Shown in pieces: positions 7,979 through 14,886 of a DNA stretch of 49,087 bases (the first letter of the stretch is position 1; each line of letters opens with the position of its first letter). The stretch lies in NCBI RefSeq assembly GCF_017614955.1, contig NZ_WVUH01000007.1:1-49087 (forward strand), read 5' to 3'. This DNA comes from Micromonospora echinofusca (GTDB lineage: Bacteria > Actinomycetota > Actinomycetes > Mycobacteriales > Micromonosporaceae). A model generated the notes under the pieces. That model ran no database searches. It was not told the DNA's origin and was given only the letters and a program-made list of their open reading frames with translations. The translations under genes and the position numbers were made by a program.

Positions 7979-8407
7979 ATGGCCTTCGAGGAGAAACGCG
8001 CCTGGAACATGGTCCTGGTCGCGATCGGCTCCTACCTGACGTACGTCGTCCTGGTGCTCGACCGGGCCGCCGGCACCCCGCTGGTCGACGCGCCGTACCG
8101 GGGCGCACTGCTGGGCACGATCGTCGCCGCCATCGTGGTCTCGATCGTGCTGCACATCGCCGTCTCGGTGGTCTCCCCCGAGGGCGCCAACGAGTCCGAC
8201 CAGCGGGACCGGGAGATCCACCAGCTCGGCGAGTACATCGGCCAGTCGTTCGTCATCGTCGGCGCCGTCGCGGCGCTCGCCATGGCACTGGTCGAGTGGG
8301 ACCACTTCTGGATCGCCAACGTGCTCTACCTGTGCTTCGTGCTCTCCGCCGTGGTCGGATCGACCGCCAAGATCGTCGCCTACCGGCGGGGCTTCCAGTC
8401 ATGGTGA
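7979..8407 (+). CDS. Small four-TM membrane protein of a regulator operon
   Basis: 142 aa from the ATG at 7979, which has GAGGTGG just upstream; the ATG at 7964 is an alternative adding MARWG. Hydrophobic segments: [55 protein letters not shown] and [20 protein letters not shown] charged loop [16 protein letters not shown] lies between the second and third. The function is unknown. Such proteins are often encoded just before a ~75-aa Cro/CI regulator, and here the reading frames overlap by 7 bases. First gene behind the twin-operator promoter. Confidence 0.8.
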   Translation: MAFEEKRAWNMVLVAIGSYLTYVVLVLDRAAGTPLVDAPYRGALLGTIVAAIVVSIVLHIAVSVVSPEGANESDQRDREIHQLGEYIGQSFVIVGAVAALAMALVEWDHFWIANVLYLCFVLSAVVGSTAKIVAYRRGFQSW

Positions 8408-8637
8408 AGCCGACCCGGATCACCAACACCATCCGCGCCCTGCGGTTCGCCCACGACGAGATGACCCAGGCCGAGCTGGCCCGCCGGATCGGGGTGACCC
8501 GGCAGACGGTCATTGCCATCGAGCAGGGTCGCTACTCGCCGTCGCTGGAGCTGGCCTTCCAGATCGCCGAGGTCTTCGGCGTACCGCTCACCGACGTCTT
8601 CCAGTACCCGACCCACCCCGAGGAGGGGCCACAGTGA
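8401..8637 (+). CDS. Short Cro/CI-type helix-turn-helix regulator
   Basis: 78 aa, all of it one HTH domain: [49 protein letters not shown] is typical of YozG-like XRE regulators. The ATG overlaps the stop region of the membrane protein, and its TGA overlaps the GTG of the next gene as GTGA, so all three genes are translationally coupled. Likely represses its own promoter through the AAGAATTCTT dyads at 7902-7963; this is inferred from position and symmetry. Confidence 0.9.
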   Translation: MVKPTRITNTIRALRFAHDEMTQAELARRIGVTRQTVIAIEQGRYSPSLELAFQIAEVFGVPLTDVFQYPTHPEEGPQ

Positions 8638-9605
8638 AAGCGATCGTGCAGGACAGGTACGGCCCGCCCGAGGTGCTGGAACTGGCCGACATCGACGTAC
8701 CCACCCCGGGGGACGGGGAGGTGCTCGTCCAGGTGCGGGCCGCCGCCGTGGATCCGGGCGTCTGGCACCTGACGGCGGGTCTGCCGTACGCGGTGCGTCT
8801 CGGCTCCGGGTTGCGCCGGCCCCGGAACCGGGTGCCGGGGCTGGACCTGGCCGGCGTGGTCGTGGCGGTCGGGCGGGACGTCACCGCGTTCGCCCCCGGT
8901 GACGAGGTCTTCGGCGCCGGGCGGGGCAGCTTCGCCGAGTACGCGGTGGCCCCGGTCGGCAAGATCGTCCGTAAGCCCGGCAACCTGACCTTCGCGCAGG
9001 CTGCCGCCGTGCCGGTCTCCGGGCAGACCGCGCTCAAGGCGGTACGCGGCGCCGGGCGGGTGCGGGCGGAGCAGCAGGTGCTGGTGATCGGTGCGGGCGG
9101 CGGCGTCGGCTCGTTCGCCGTCCAGTTGGCCCGGCTCGCCGGTGCCCAGGTGACCGGGGTGTGCAGCGCGGCCAAGGCCGAGCTGGTCCGCTCGCTCGGT
9201 GCGTACGAGGTCATCGACTACACCCGGGCTGAGATCACCGACCGGGGGCGGCGGTACGACGTCATCATCGACACCGCCGGTAACCGCCCGCTGGGGCGGT
9301 TGCGTCAGGCACTGCGGCCGAAGGGCACCGTGGTCCTCGTCGGCGGAGAGGCCAGCGACGGTCGCTGGCTTCAGGGCTTCGACCGCCAACTGCGGGCGCT
9401 GCTGCTGTCGCCGTTCGTCGACGGCCGGTTGGTGCCCCTGGTGGTGGGGGAGAACGCCACCGACCTGGCGGTGCTGGCACAGCTCGTCGAGGCGGGCGAG
9501 ATCGCACCGGTGATGGGGGACAGCTACCCCCTGGCGGCGGTGGCCGACGCGATCCGGCACGTCAAGACCGGTCACGCCCTCGGCAAGATCGTCGTCACGA
9601 TCTGA
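8634..9605 (+). CDS. NAD(P)-dependent quinone oxidoreductase-like MDR enzyme
   Basis: 323 aa. N-terminal GroES-like domain ([49 protein letters not shown]) without the zinc-binding Cys cluster of alcohol dehydrogenases. The Rossmann domain has [31 protein letters not shown] near residue 150-180. The C-terminus [11 protein letters not shown] is typical of zeta-crystallin/QOR and related enone reductases. Predicted to reduce quinones or activated double bonds with NAD(P)H. Last gene of the three-gene operon; GTG start inside the regulator's stop. Confidence 0.9.
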   Translation: MKAIVQDRYGPPEVLELADIDVPTPGDGEVLVQVRAAAVDPGVWHLTAGLPYAVRLGSGLRRPRNRVPGLDLAGVVVAVGRDVTAFAPGDEVFGAGRGSFAEYAVAPVGKIVRKPGNLTFAQAAAVPVSGQTALKAVRGAGRVRAEQQVLVIGAGGGVGSFAVQLARLAGAQVTGVCSAAKAELVRSLGAYEVIDYTRAEITDRGRRYDVIIDTAGNRPLGRLRQALRPKGTVVLVGGEASDGRWLQGFDRQLRALLLSPFVDGRLVPLVVGENATDLAVLAQLVEAGEIAPVMGDSYPLAAVADAIRHVKTGHALGKIVVTI

Positions 9606-9630
9606 CCGGCCGGACATCCCGGCAGGGCGA

Positions 9631-9652
9631 TATCATCGCGCAGTGGCGATGA
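9631..9652 (+). promoter_or_regulatory. -10 element and operator overlapping the start of the CmtR-like gene
   Basis: TATCAT (9631-9636) lies 6 bases before the GTG at 9643. TCATCGC (9633-9639) and GCGATGA (9646-9652) form a dyad with a 6-base spacer that spans the start codon. A repressor bound here would cover the -10, start point and start codon of a leaderless metal-regulator operon. Confidence 0.6.
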
Positions 9653-10011
9653 GTGAACCGCACTGTCTGTCGGTGGCGGTGGCCGCCGGGGTCGCACCGG
9701 CTGTGGCGCTGTTCCGCTCCCTGGGCGACGACACCCGGCTCCGGATCGTGGCGCGGCTGGCCGCCGGGGAGGCCCGGGTGGTCGACCTGACCGCCGAGCT
9801 GGGCCTGGCCCAGTCGACGGTGTCCAAACACCTCGCCTGCCTGCGTGACTGCGGGTTGGTCGACTACCGGGTGCAGGGCCGCCAGTCGTTCTACGCGCTG
9901 ACCCGGCCCGAACTGATGGATCTGCTCGCCGCCGCCGAGGGGCTGCTGGCGGCGACCGGCACGACCGTCGCCCTCCGTCCGGCCCCGGTCGTCCCCGGGG
10001 TGCCGGCATGA
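9643..10011 (+). CDS. ArsR/SmtB-family metal sensor, CmtR-like
   Basis: 122 aa. Winged-helix core FRSLGDDTRLRIVARLAAGEARVVDLTAELGLAQSTVSKHLACLRDCGLVDYRVQGRQSFYAL. C66 and C70 in the recognition-helix motif CLRDC match the Cd/Pb-binding pair of mycobacterial CmtR (CLRGC); C8 and a C-terminal Pro-rich tail complete the chain. GTG start preferred (leaderless, see 9631-9652); ATG at 9649 is possible. Its stop overlaps the ATG of the CDF transporter (ATGA), so the sensor and exporter are one operon, derepressed by metal. Metal identity (Cd, Pb or Zn) is inferred. Confidence 0.85.
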   Translation: MAMSEPHCLSVAVAAGVAPAVALFRSLGDDTRLRIVARLAAGEARVVDLTAELGLAQSTVSKHLACLRDCGLVDYRVQGRQSFYALTRPELMDLLAAAEGLLAATGTTVALRPAPVVPGVPA

Positions 10012-10727
10012 CCGCCGCGCCGCTCACGGCCGACCGTCGCCGCCGGCTGCACCGGCGCAGCCTGCACCTGGCGTACGCGACAACCGCGTACAACCTGGTG
10101 GAAGGGATCGTCGCGGTGGCGGCCGGCGCGGCGGCGTCCTCCATCGCACTGCTCGGCTTCGGGCTGGACTCCTTCATCGAGGTGTCCAGTGCCCTGGTGG
10201 TGATCTGGCAGTTCCGGTCCCGGCTGCCCGAGGCGCGGGAGCGCCTGGCGCTGCGGCTGATCGCGGTGTCGTTCTTCGCGCTGGCCGCCTGGGTGGGCGT
10301 GGGGGCGGTGCGTGCCCTGCTCGGTGTCGCCGAGGCGCAGCCGTCGCCGGTGGGCATCGGCATCGCGGCGGTCTCCGTGGTGGTCATGCCGCTGCTCGTG
10401 TGGGCCAAGCGGCGCACCGGACGTGAGTTGGGGTCGGCGACCGTACTGGCCGACTCGGTGCAGACCATGCTGTGCACCTACCTGTCGGCGATCGTGCTCG
10501 TCGGTCTGCTGGTCAACGCCACTCTCGGCTGGTCCTGGGCGGACCCGGTCGCGGCGTTGGTCGTCGCCGCCGTGGCGGTGCGGGAGGGGGCCCAGGCGTG
10601 GCGGGGCGAGCAGTGCGACGACTGCGCCGTACCGGCGGTGACCGTTCCCGACGGTGCCGGAGGCGGCTGCGGGTGCGGGCCGGACTGCGTCGACCGGTGT
10701 TGTGCCGGTACGGCGACGACCGGCTGA
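10008..10727 (+). CDS. Cation diffusion facilitator-type exporter with Cys-rich tail
   Basis: 239 aa, shorter than the ~300 aa usual for the family. Six hydrophobic segments span ~20-195. Polar metal-site candidates are D54/E58 in GFGLDSFIE and D149 in LADSVQTMLC, where typical CDF proteins have HxxxD pairs. Instead of the cytoplasmic ferredoxin-like domain, the chain ends in a 40-residue tail with CDDC, GGGCGCGPDC and DRCC (nine Cys). Coupled to the CmtR-like sensor by an ATGA overlap. Probably exports a soft divalent cation such as Cd or Pb out of the cytosol, with the tail as a metal buffer or sensor. The specificity is inferred. Confidence 0.8.
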   Translation: MTAAPLTADRRRRLHRRSLHLAYATTAYNLVEGIVAVAAGAAASSIALLGFGLDSFIEVSSALVVIWQFRSRLPEARERLALRLIAVSFFALAAWVGVGAVRALLGVAEAQPSPVGIGIAAVSVVVMPLLVWAKRRTGRELGSATVLADSVQTMLCTYLSAIVLVGLLVNATLGWSWADPVAALVVAAVAVREGAQAWRGEQCDDCAVPAVTVPDGAGGGCGCGPDCVDRCCAGTATTG

Positions 10728-10780
10728 CCGCAGCGGCGTGACTCCGGCGGGCCGCCCAGGTCCGTGGCGGGGCGCCGCGT

Positions 10781-11164
10781 TCAGCCCCGGGGGGCCGGGG
10801 GAGGAGCGACGGTGAGCAGGGCGGCGAGCTGGCGCAGGATGGTCGGCCGGGCCCGGTAGTAGACCCAGGTGCCCCGCCGGTCGGCGTCGACCAGACCGGC
10901 TTCGCGCAACGTCTTCAGGTGGTGCGAGATCGTCGGGCCGCTGAGCGAGAAGGCCGGCGTGAGGTCGCAGACGCACACCTCGCCGCCCTCGGCCGAGGCG
11001 ATCATCGACATCAGTTGCAGCCGCACCGGGTCGCCGAGGGCCTTGAACGCCGGGGCGAGCAGCGCGGCGGTCTCGGCGGGTACGCGGCGCTGCGTCAGGG
11101 GTGGGCAGCAGGCGGTTCCGGCGGCCAGGTCGGTGAGGTGGAGCAGGTCCGTCTGCTTCGACAT
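10781..11164 (-). CDS. arsR: ArsR-family arsenic-type repressor
   Basis: 127 aa. Core FKALGDPVRLQLMSMIASAEGGEVCVCDLTPAFSLSGPTISHHLKTLREAGLVDADRRGTWVYYRA. C64 and C66 in EVCVCDLT match the As(III)-binding Cys pair of classical ArsR; an extra CC (19-20) lies in the N-terminal arm. ATG at 11164, preceded by AGAGG. It is divergent from the second ArsR gene and convergent with the CDF gene. It probably represses itself and possibly the divergent ars genes. No ACR3/ArsB or ArsC lies directly beside it. Confidence 0.85.
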   Translation of the reverse strand: MSKQTDLLHLTDLAAGTACCPPLTQRRVPAETAALLAPAFKALGDPVRLQLMSMIASAEGGEVCVCDLTPAFSLSGPTISHHLKTLREAGLVDADRRGTWVYYRARPTILRQLAALLTVAPPPAPRG

Positions 11165-11317
11165 GCCTCTAGGTTGACAGTCATCTAATCAGCGTGCAAC
11201 TGTTTGTTTCGACGGTCGTCAAGACAGACCCCTCCGGGGGTGCCGACGGCTGTTGCCGACCGGCGTGGATAGGATTTCATCGTCAATCGGCGATAGGCGA
11301 TAAAGGGGGTTGTCGGG

Positions 11318-11644
11318 ATGGACGAGCTACTCGACCGGGAAACGGCGCAGCGGTACGCGTCGTGGTTCCGGGCCCTGGCCGACCCGAGCCGGGTGCAGAT
11401 CGTGGCGTACCTGGCCCGGCACGGGCGACCGACGAGCGTCGGCGAGATCGTCTCGGCCGTCGGGCTGGCCCAGTCCACCGTCTCCCAGCACCTGAAGATC
11501 CTCACCGAGGTCCGGTTCGTGCTCGTCGAGCCGGTCGGTACCGCCCGCCACTACCGGATCAACCAGACCTGTGTCGGCTGCTTCCCGTCCGCCGCCGACG
11601 TGGTCATGGGCCGTCCCGCTCCCAGCCCGACCGGAGCCTGCTGA
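11318..11644 (+). CDS. Second ArsR-family repressor with C-terminal CxxC
   Basis: 108 aa. Core FRALADPSRVQIVAYLARHGRPTSVGEIVSAVGLAQSTVSQHLKILTEVRFVLVEPVGTARHYRI. The inducer site is different from the first ArsR: C85 and C88 in TCVGCFPSAADVVMG plus a terminal C108. Its stop and the next ATG share one base (TGATG), coupling it to the acetyltransferase. Upstream lies a tandem GGCGATA repeat (11289-11302). Likely an organoarsenical or As(III) sensor for the arsN-arsO-MFS genes downstream; inferred from gene order. Confidence 0.85.
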   Translation: MDELLDRETAQRYASWFRALADPSRVQIVAYLARHGRPTSVGEIVSAVGLAQSTVSQHLKILTEVRFVLVEPVGTARHYRINQTCVGCFPSAADVVMGRPAPSPTGAC

Positions 11645-12141
11645 TGACCGGGATCGCCGTCCGCCCCATGCGCGCCGCCGACGCCGGACCGGTCCTGGCC
11701 ATCTACCAGGCCGGCCTCGACAGCGGCAACGCCAGCTTCGAGACCACCGCCCCGGACTGGCCGACGTTCGACGCCGGCCGGCTGCCCGGGTACCGCTACG
11801 TCGCCGTCGACGCCGACGACGCCGTGCGCGGCTGGATCGCCGTCTCGCCCACCTCGGCCCGCGCGGCGTACGCCGGGGTGGTCGAGCACTCGGTCTACGT
11901 CGACCCGGCCGCCCGGCGGCGCGGCGTGGCCCGGTTGCTGCTGGACACCCTGATCGCGGCCACCGAGGCGGACGGCATCTGGACCATCCAGTCCGGGATC
12001 TTCCCGGAGAACACCGCCAGCCTGGCCCTGCACCAGCAGGTCGGGTTCCGGGTCATCGGGGTCCGCGAGCGGGTCGCCCGGCACCACGGCCACTGGCGCG
12101 ACGTGGTGCTGCTGGAGCGGCGCAGTCCCGTCGTCGACTGA
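11644..12141 (+). CDS. GNAT N-acetyltransferase, ArsN1-like
   Basis: 165 aa from the ATG at 11644. GNAT features: IAVRPMRAADAGPVLAIYQAGLDSGNASFETT, the acetyl-CoA loop VYVDPAARRRGVARLLLDTLIAATEADGI, and SLALHQQVGFRVIGVRERVARHHGHWRDVVLLER. This pattern is that of the phosphinothricin/arsinothricin acetyltransferase family. In ars operons such enzymes (ArsN1) acetylate the antibiotic arsinothricin. Placement between an ArsR and an ArsO-like gene supports that reading. The open frame extends upstream to 11194, but that part overlaps the ArsR gene in another frame. Confidence 0.85.
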   Translation: MTGIAVRPMRAADAGPVLAIYQAGLDSGNASFETTAPDWPTFDAGRLPGYRYVAVDADDAVRGWIAVSPTSARAAYAGVVEHSVYVDPAARRRGVARLLLDTLIAATEADGIWTIQSGIFPENTASLALHQQVGFRVIGVRERVARHHGHWRDVVLLERRSPVVD

Positions 12142-12181
12142 CCCCGTCCGGCTCCGCGTCGCCGGAGCCGACCACACCCCT

Positions 12182-12200
12182 TTGATTCGACATCCATCAA
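12182..12200. promoter_or_regulatory. Dyad TTGAT-N9-ATCAA, likely ArsR operator
   Basis: TTGATTCGACATCCATCAA lies 17 bases before the ArsO-like ATG, just upstream of its AGAGGAG. Position and AT-rich half sites fit an internal ArsR-type operator, giving the downstream genes their own metalloid-responsive promoter. Confidence 0.5.
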
Positions 12201-12216
12201 CCCAGAGGAGTATCCG

Positions 12217-13632
12217 ATGACTGTCCGGGACGACCTGCCGGTCATGGTGATCGGCGCCGGCCCGGTGGGCCTGGCCGCCGCCGCCCACCTGTACGAGCGC
12301 GGCCTGCCCACCGTCGTGCTGGAAGCGGGCGACGGGCCCGGCGCGGCGGTCCGGCAGTGGGGACACGTACGGCTGTTCTCCCCGTGGCGGTACAACATCG
12401 ACACCGCCGCCCGTCGGCTGCTGGAGGCGACCGGCTGGGTGGCCCCGGACCCCGACATCCTGCCCACCGGCGCCGAACTCGTCGCCGACTACCTCCGGCC
12501 CCTGGCCGAGCTGCCGCAGCTCCGCCCCGCCCTGCGGTACGGTGCCCGGGTCGTGGCGATCAGCCGCCTCGGTCTGGACCGGCTGCGGACCGCCGGCCGT
12601 GAGCAGGCGCCGTTCCTGGTCCGCCTCGCCGAGGGCGAGGAGATGCTCGCCCGGGCGGTCGTCGACGCCTCCGGCACCTGGGGTACCCCGAACGTGCTCG
12701 GCGCCTCCGGGCTGCCCGCCCGGGGCGAGGCCGCCGCCGGCCGGTACCTGGAACAGGCCCTGCCGGACGTGCTCGGCGCGGACCGGGACCGCTTCGCCGG
12801 CCGGCACACCCTGGTCGTCGGCGCCGGCCACTCCGCCGCCAACACCCTGCTCTCCCTGGCCGACCTGGCCGCCGAGGAACCGGGTACCGAGGTCACCTGG
12901 GCGATCCGCACGGCCAGCCCGGCGCGCACCTACGGCGGTGGGGACGCCGACGCCCTACCGGCCCGGGGCGCCCTCGGCTCCCGGCTGCGTGCGCACGTCG
13001 ACGCCGGCCGGATCCGGCTGCTCACCGGATTCTCCGTGCACGCCCTCACCCCGGCCGGCGACCGGGTCCGGGTCGAGGTGCGGCGGGCCGACGGCGGTGC
13101 GGAGTCGGTGACCGTGGACCGGATCGTCGCGGCGACCGGCTTCCGCCCCGACCACTCGATCGCCGCCGAACTGCGCCTGGACCTCGACCCGGTGCTGGGT
13201 GCCACCCGTGCCCTGGCGCCCCTGATCGACCCGAACGAGCACTCCTGCGGCACCGTGCCACCGCACGGTGTGGACGAGCTGTCCCACCCCGAACCGGGGT
13301 ACCACGCGGTGGGGATGAAGAGCTACGGCCGGGCGCCGACGTTCCTGATGGCTACCGGGTACGAGCAGGTGCGGTCGGTGGCCGCCGCCCTGGCCGGGGA
13401 CTGGACGGCGGCCCGTGACGTGCAGCTCGACCTGCCGGAGACCGGCGTGTGCAACAGCAACCCGGACGAGTCCGTCACCGGCGACAACTGCTGCGGGCCC
13501 GCGCCCGCCGCCGCGCCGGCCGGTCGGGGGCTCGCCACCGGCATCTCCGGTGGGCTGCTGGCCACCCCGCTGGGCCTGGTCACCCTCGACGTGGCCGGCA
13601 ACGGCCAGGCCGGCGGCTGCTGCGCCGGCTGA
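12217..13632 (+). CDS. arsO: ArsO-like flavin-dependent monooxygenase
   Basis: 471 aa; AGAGGAG precedes the ATG. FAD motif VMVIGAGPVGLAAAAHLYERGLPTVVLEAG at the N-terminus, RQWGHVRLFSPWRYNID, a second dinucleotide motif VVGAGHSAANTLLSLADLA near residue 205, and IVAATGFRPDHSI. The C-terminal tail is Cys-rich: GVCNSNP, DNCCGP, GGCCAG. This arrangement matches the ArsO/NAD(P)-binding proteins found in actinobacterial ars clusters; their exact reaction on arsenicals is not firmly settled. The stop overlaps the ATG of the MFS gene (TGATG). Confidence 0.8.
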   Translation: MTVRDDLPVMVIGAGPVGLAAAAHLYERGLPTVVLEAGDGPGAAVRQWGHVRLFSPWRYNIDTAARRLLEATGWVAPDPDILPTGAELVADYLRPLAELPQLRPALRYGARVVAISRLGLDRLRTAGREQAPFLVRLAEGEEMLARAVVDASGTWGTPNVLGASGLPARGEAAAGRYLEQALPDVLGADRDRFAGRHTLVVGAGHSAANTLLSLADLAAEEPGTEVTWAIRTASPARTYGGGDADALPARGALGSRLRAHVDAGRIRLLTGFSVHALTPAGDRVRVEVRRADGGAESVTVDRIVAATGFRPDHSIAAELRLDLDPVLGATRALAPLIDPNEHSCGTVPPHGVDELSHPEPGYHAVGMKSYGRAPTFLMATGYEQVRSVAAALAGDWTAARDVQLDLPETGVCNSNPDESVTGDNCCGPAPAAAPAGRGLATGISGGLLATPLGLVTLDVAGNGQAGGCCAG

Positions 13633-14864
13633 TGTCGTCCGACACCGCGACGGTGCCCGCCGGCCCCCGTGCCGGCGGGCACCGCGCCACCCACGGCCGC
13701 CGGATGGTCGCCGCGCTGGCGGTCACCCAGACCGTCGGGTACGGCACCCTCTACTACGCCTACGCGGTCCTGCTGGCGCCGATGGCCACCGACCTCGGTA
13801 CGTCCACCGCCACCGTCACCGGCGCCCTGACCGCCTCCGTCCTCGCCGGGGCCGGGATGAGCGTCCCCGTCGGGCGGTGGCTCGACCGGCACGGCGGGCG
13901 CGCCCTGATGACCGTCGGTTCGCTGGTCGCCACGGTGCTGGTCCTGGCCTGGTCCCAGGTGCAGACGGTCTGGCAGCTCTACGCGGTGATGATCGGCGTC
14001 GGTGCCACCGGGGCGATGGTCCTCTACGAGCCCGCCTTCGCCGTGATCGTCTCCTGGTTCGACGCGCCCCGCCGGGACAACGCCCTGTTGGCGGTGACCG
14101 TCGTCGCCGGCTTCGCCAGCACGATCTTCCTCCCGTTGACCGGTCTCCTCGTCGCCCGTCTCGACTGGCGTACCGCGCTGGTGGTGCTCGCCGTGACCCA
14201 CGGGGCGGTCACCGTGCCGCTGCACGCCGCCGCCGTACGTCGACCGTCCCGTGGACTGTCGCACCACGGGAAACGGCGGTCGGTGTCAGCCCGTGCCGCG
14301 ACCGGCGACCCGGGGTTCTGGCTCCTCGTGGCCGCCTTCGTCGCCCACGCCGCCGCCACCAGCATGATGGTCGTCCACCTGGTCGGCTACCTGACCGGTC
14401 GGGGTCATCCGGCGATCTTCGCGGCCACCGTGACCGGCCTGCTCGGTGTCCTCTCCGTCACCGGTCGGGTCGTGCTGACCGTGGCCCGGCGGTTCGCCCC
14501 GCTCACCACGGTGGTCGCCGTGATCTTCGGAATCCAGGCCGTCGCCGCGGCGGCCCTGCCCGTGGTCGCCACGAGCCGGGCCGGTGCCGTGGTCGCCGTC
14601 GTCGCGTTCGGGTTGGGCTTCGGGGTGTCCAGCCTCGCGGTCCCGGCCCTGCTCGTCGACCGGTACGGCACCGCCGCCTACGGCAGCATCGCCGGTGTCC
14701 TCGCCCTGCCGGTCACGGTGTCCCGCGCGACCGCACCGCTGGCGGCTGCGGCCCTGCTGTCCGTCGCCGGTGACCACCTCCTGCTGCCGGTGGCGGTGGC
14801 GGCCTGCTCCGTCGTCGCCGCGCTCGGCATCCTGGCCGGTCCGTCCCGGGCCGCCGGCGGCTGA
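13632..14864 (+). CDS. MFS transporter of the arsenic cluster
   Basis: 410 aa from the ATG at 13632, which overlaps the ArsO stop. About 12 hydrophobic helices; MFS signature GRWLDRHGGRALMTVGSL between helices 2 and 3, and a central charged loop RRPSRGLSHHGKRRSVSARA. N-terminal TQTVGYGTLYYAYAVLLAPMATDLG is typical of MFS proteins in actinobacterial ars loci. Probably exports a product of the upstream enzymes, for example an organoarsenical or an acetylated compound; the substrate is inferred. Confidence 0.85.
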   Translation: MSSDTATVPAGPRAGGHRATHGRRMVAALAVTQTVGYGTLYYAYAVLLAPMATDLGTSTATVTGALTASVLAGAGMSVPVGRWLDRHGGRALMTVGSLVATVLVLAWSQVQTVWQLYAVMIGVGATGAMVLYEPAFAVIVSWFDAPRRDNALLAVTVVAGFASTIFLPLTGLLVARLDWRTALVVLAVTHGAVTVPLHAAAVRRPSRGLSHHGKRRSVSARAATGDPGFWLLVAAFVAHAAATSMMVVHLVGYLTGRGHPAIFAATVTGLLGVLSVTGRVVLTVARRFAPLTTVVAVIFGIQAVAAAALPVVATSRAGAVVAVVAFGLGFGVSSLAVPALLVDRYGTAAYGSIAGVLALPVTVSRATAPLAAAALLSVAGDHLLLPVAVAACSVVAALGILAGPSRAAGG

Positions 14865-14886
14865 CCGGCCGGTCAGGGCCGGCGGC
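14850..14886. terminator. Nested palindrome holding both convergent stop codons
   Basis: The perfect palindrome TGACCGGCCGGTCA (14862-14875) begins with the TGA of the MFS gene and ends with the TGA of the opposing fusion gene. It is flanked by GCCGCCGGC (14850-14858) and GCCGGCGGC (14878-14886), also complementary. Likely a bidirectional terminator. Confidence 0.6.

Noticed and set aside
10728..10780. Terminator between the CDF and arsR genes
   Set aside because: Only GCGGCG...CGCCGC with a long loop was seen; not convincing compared with the other hairpins.
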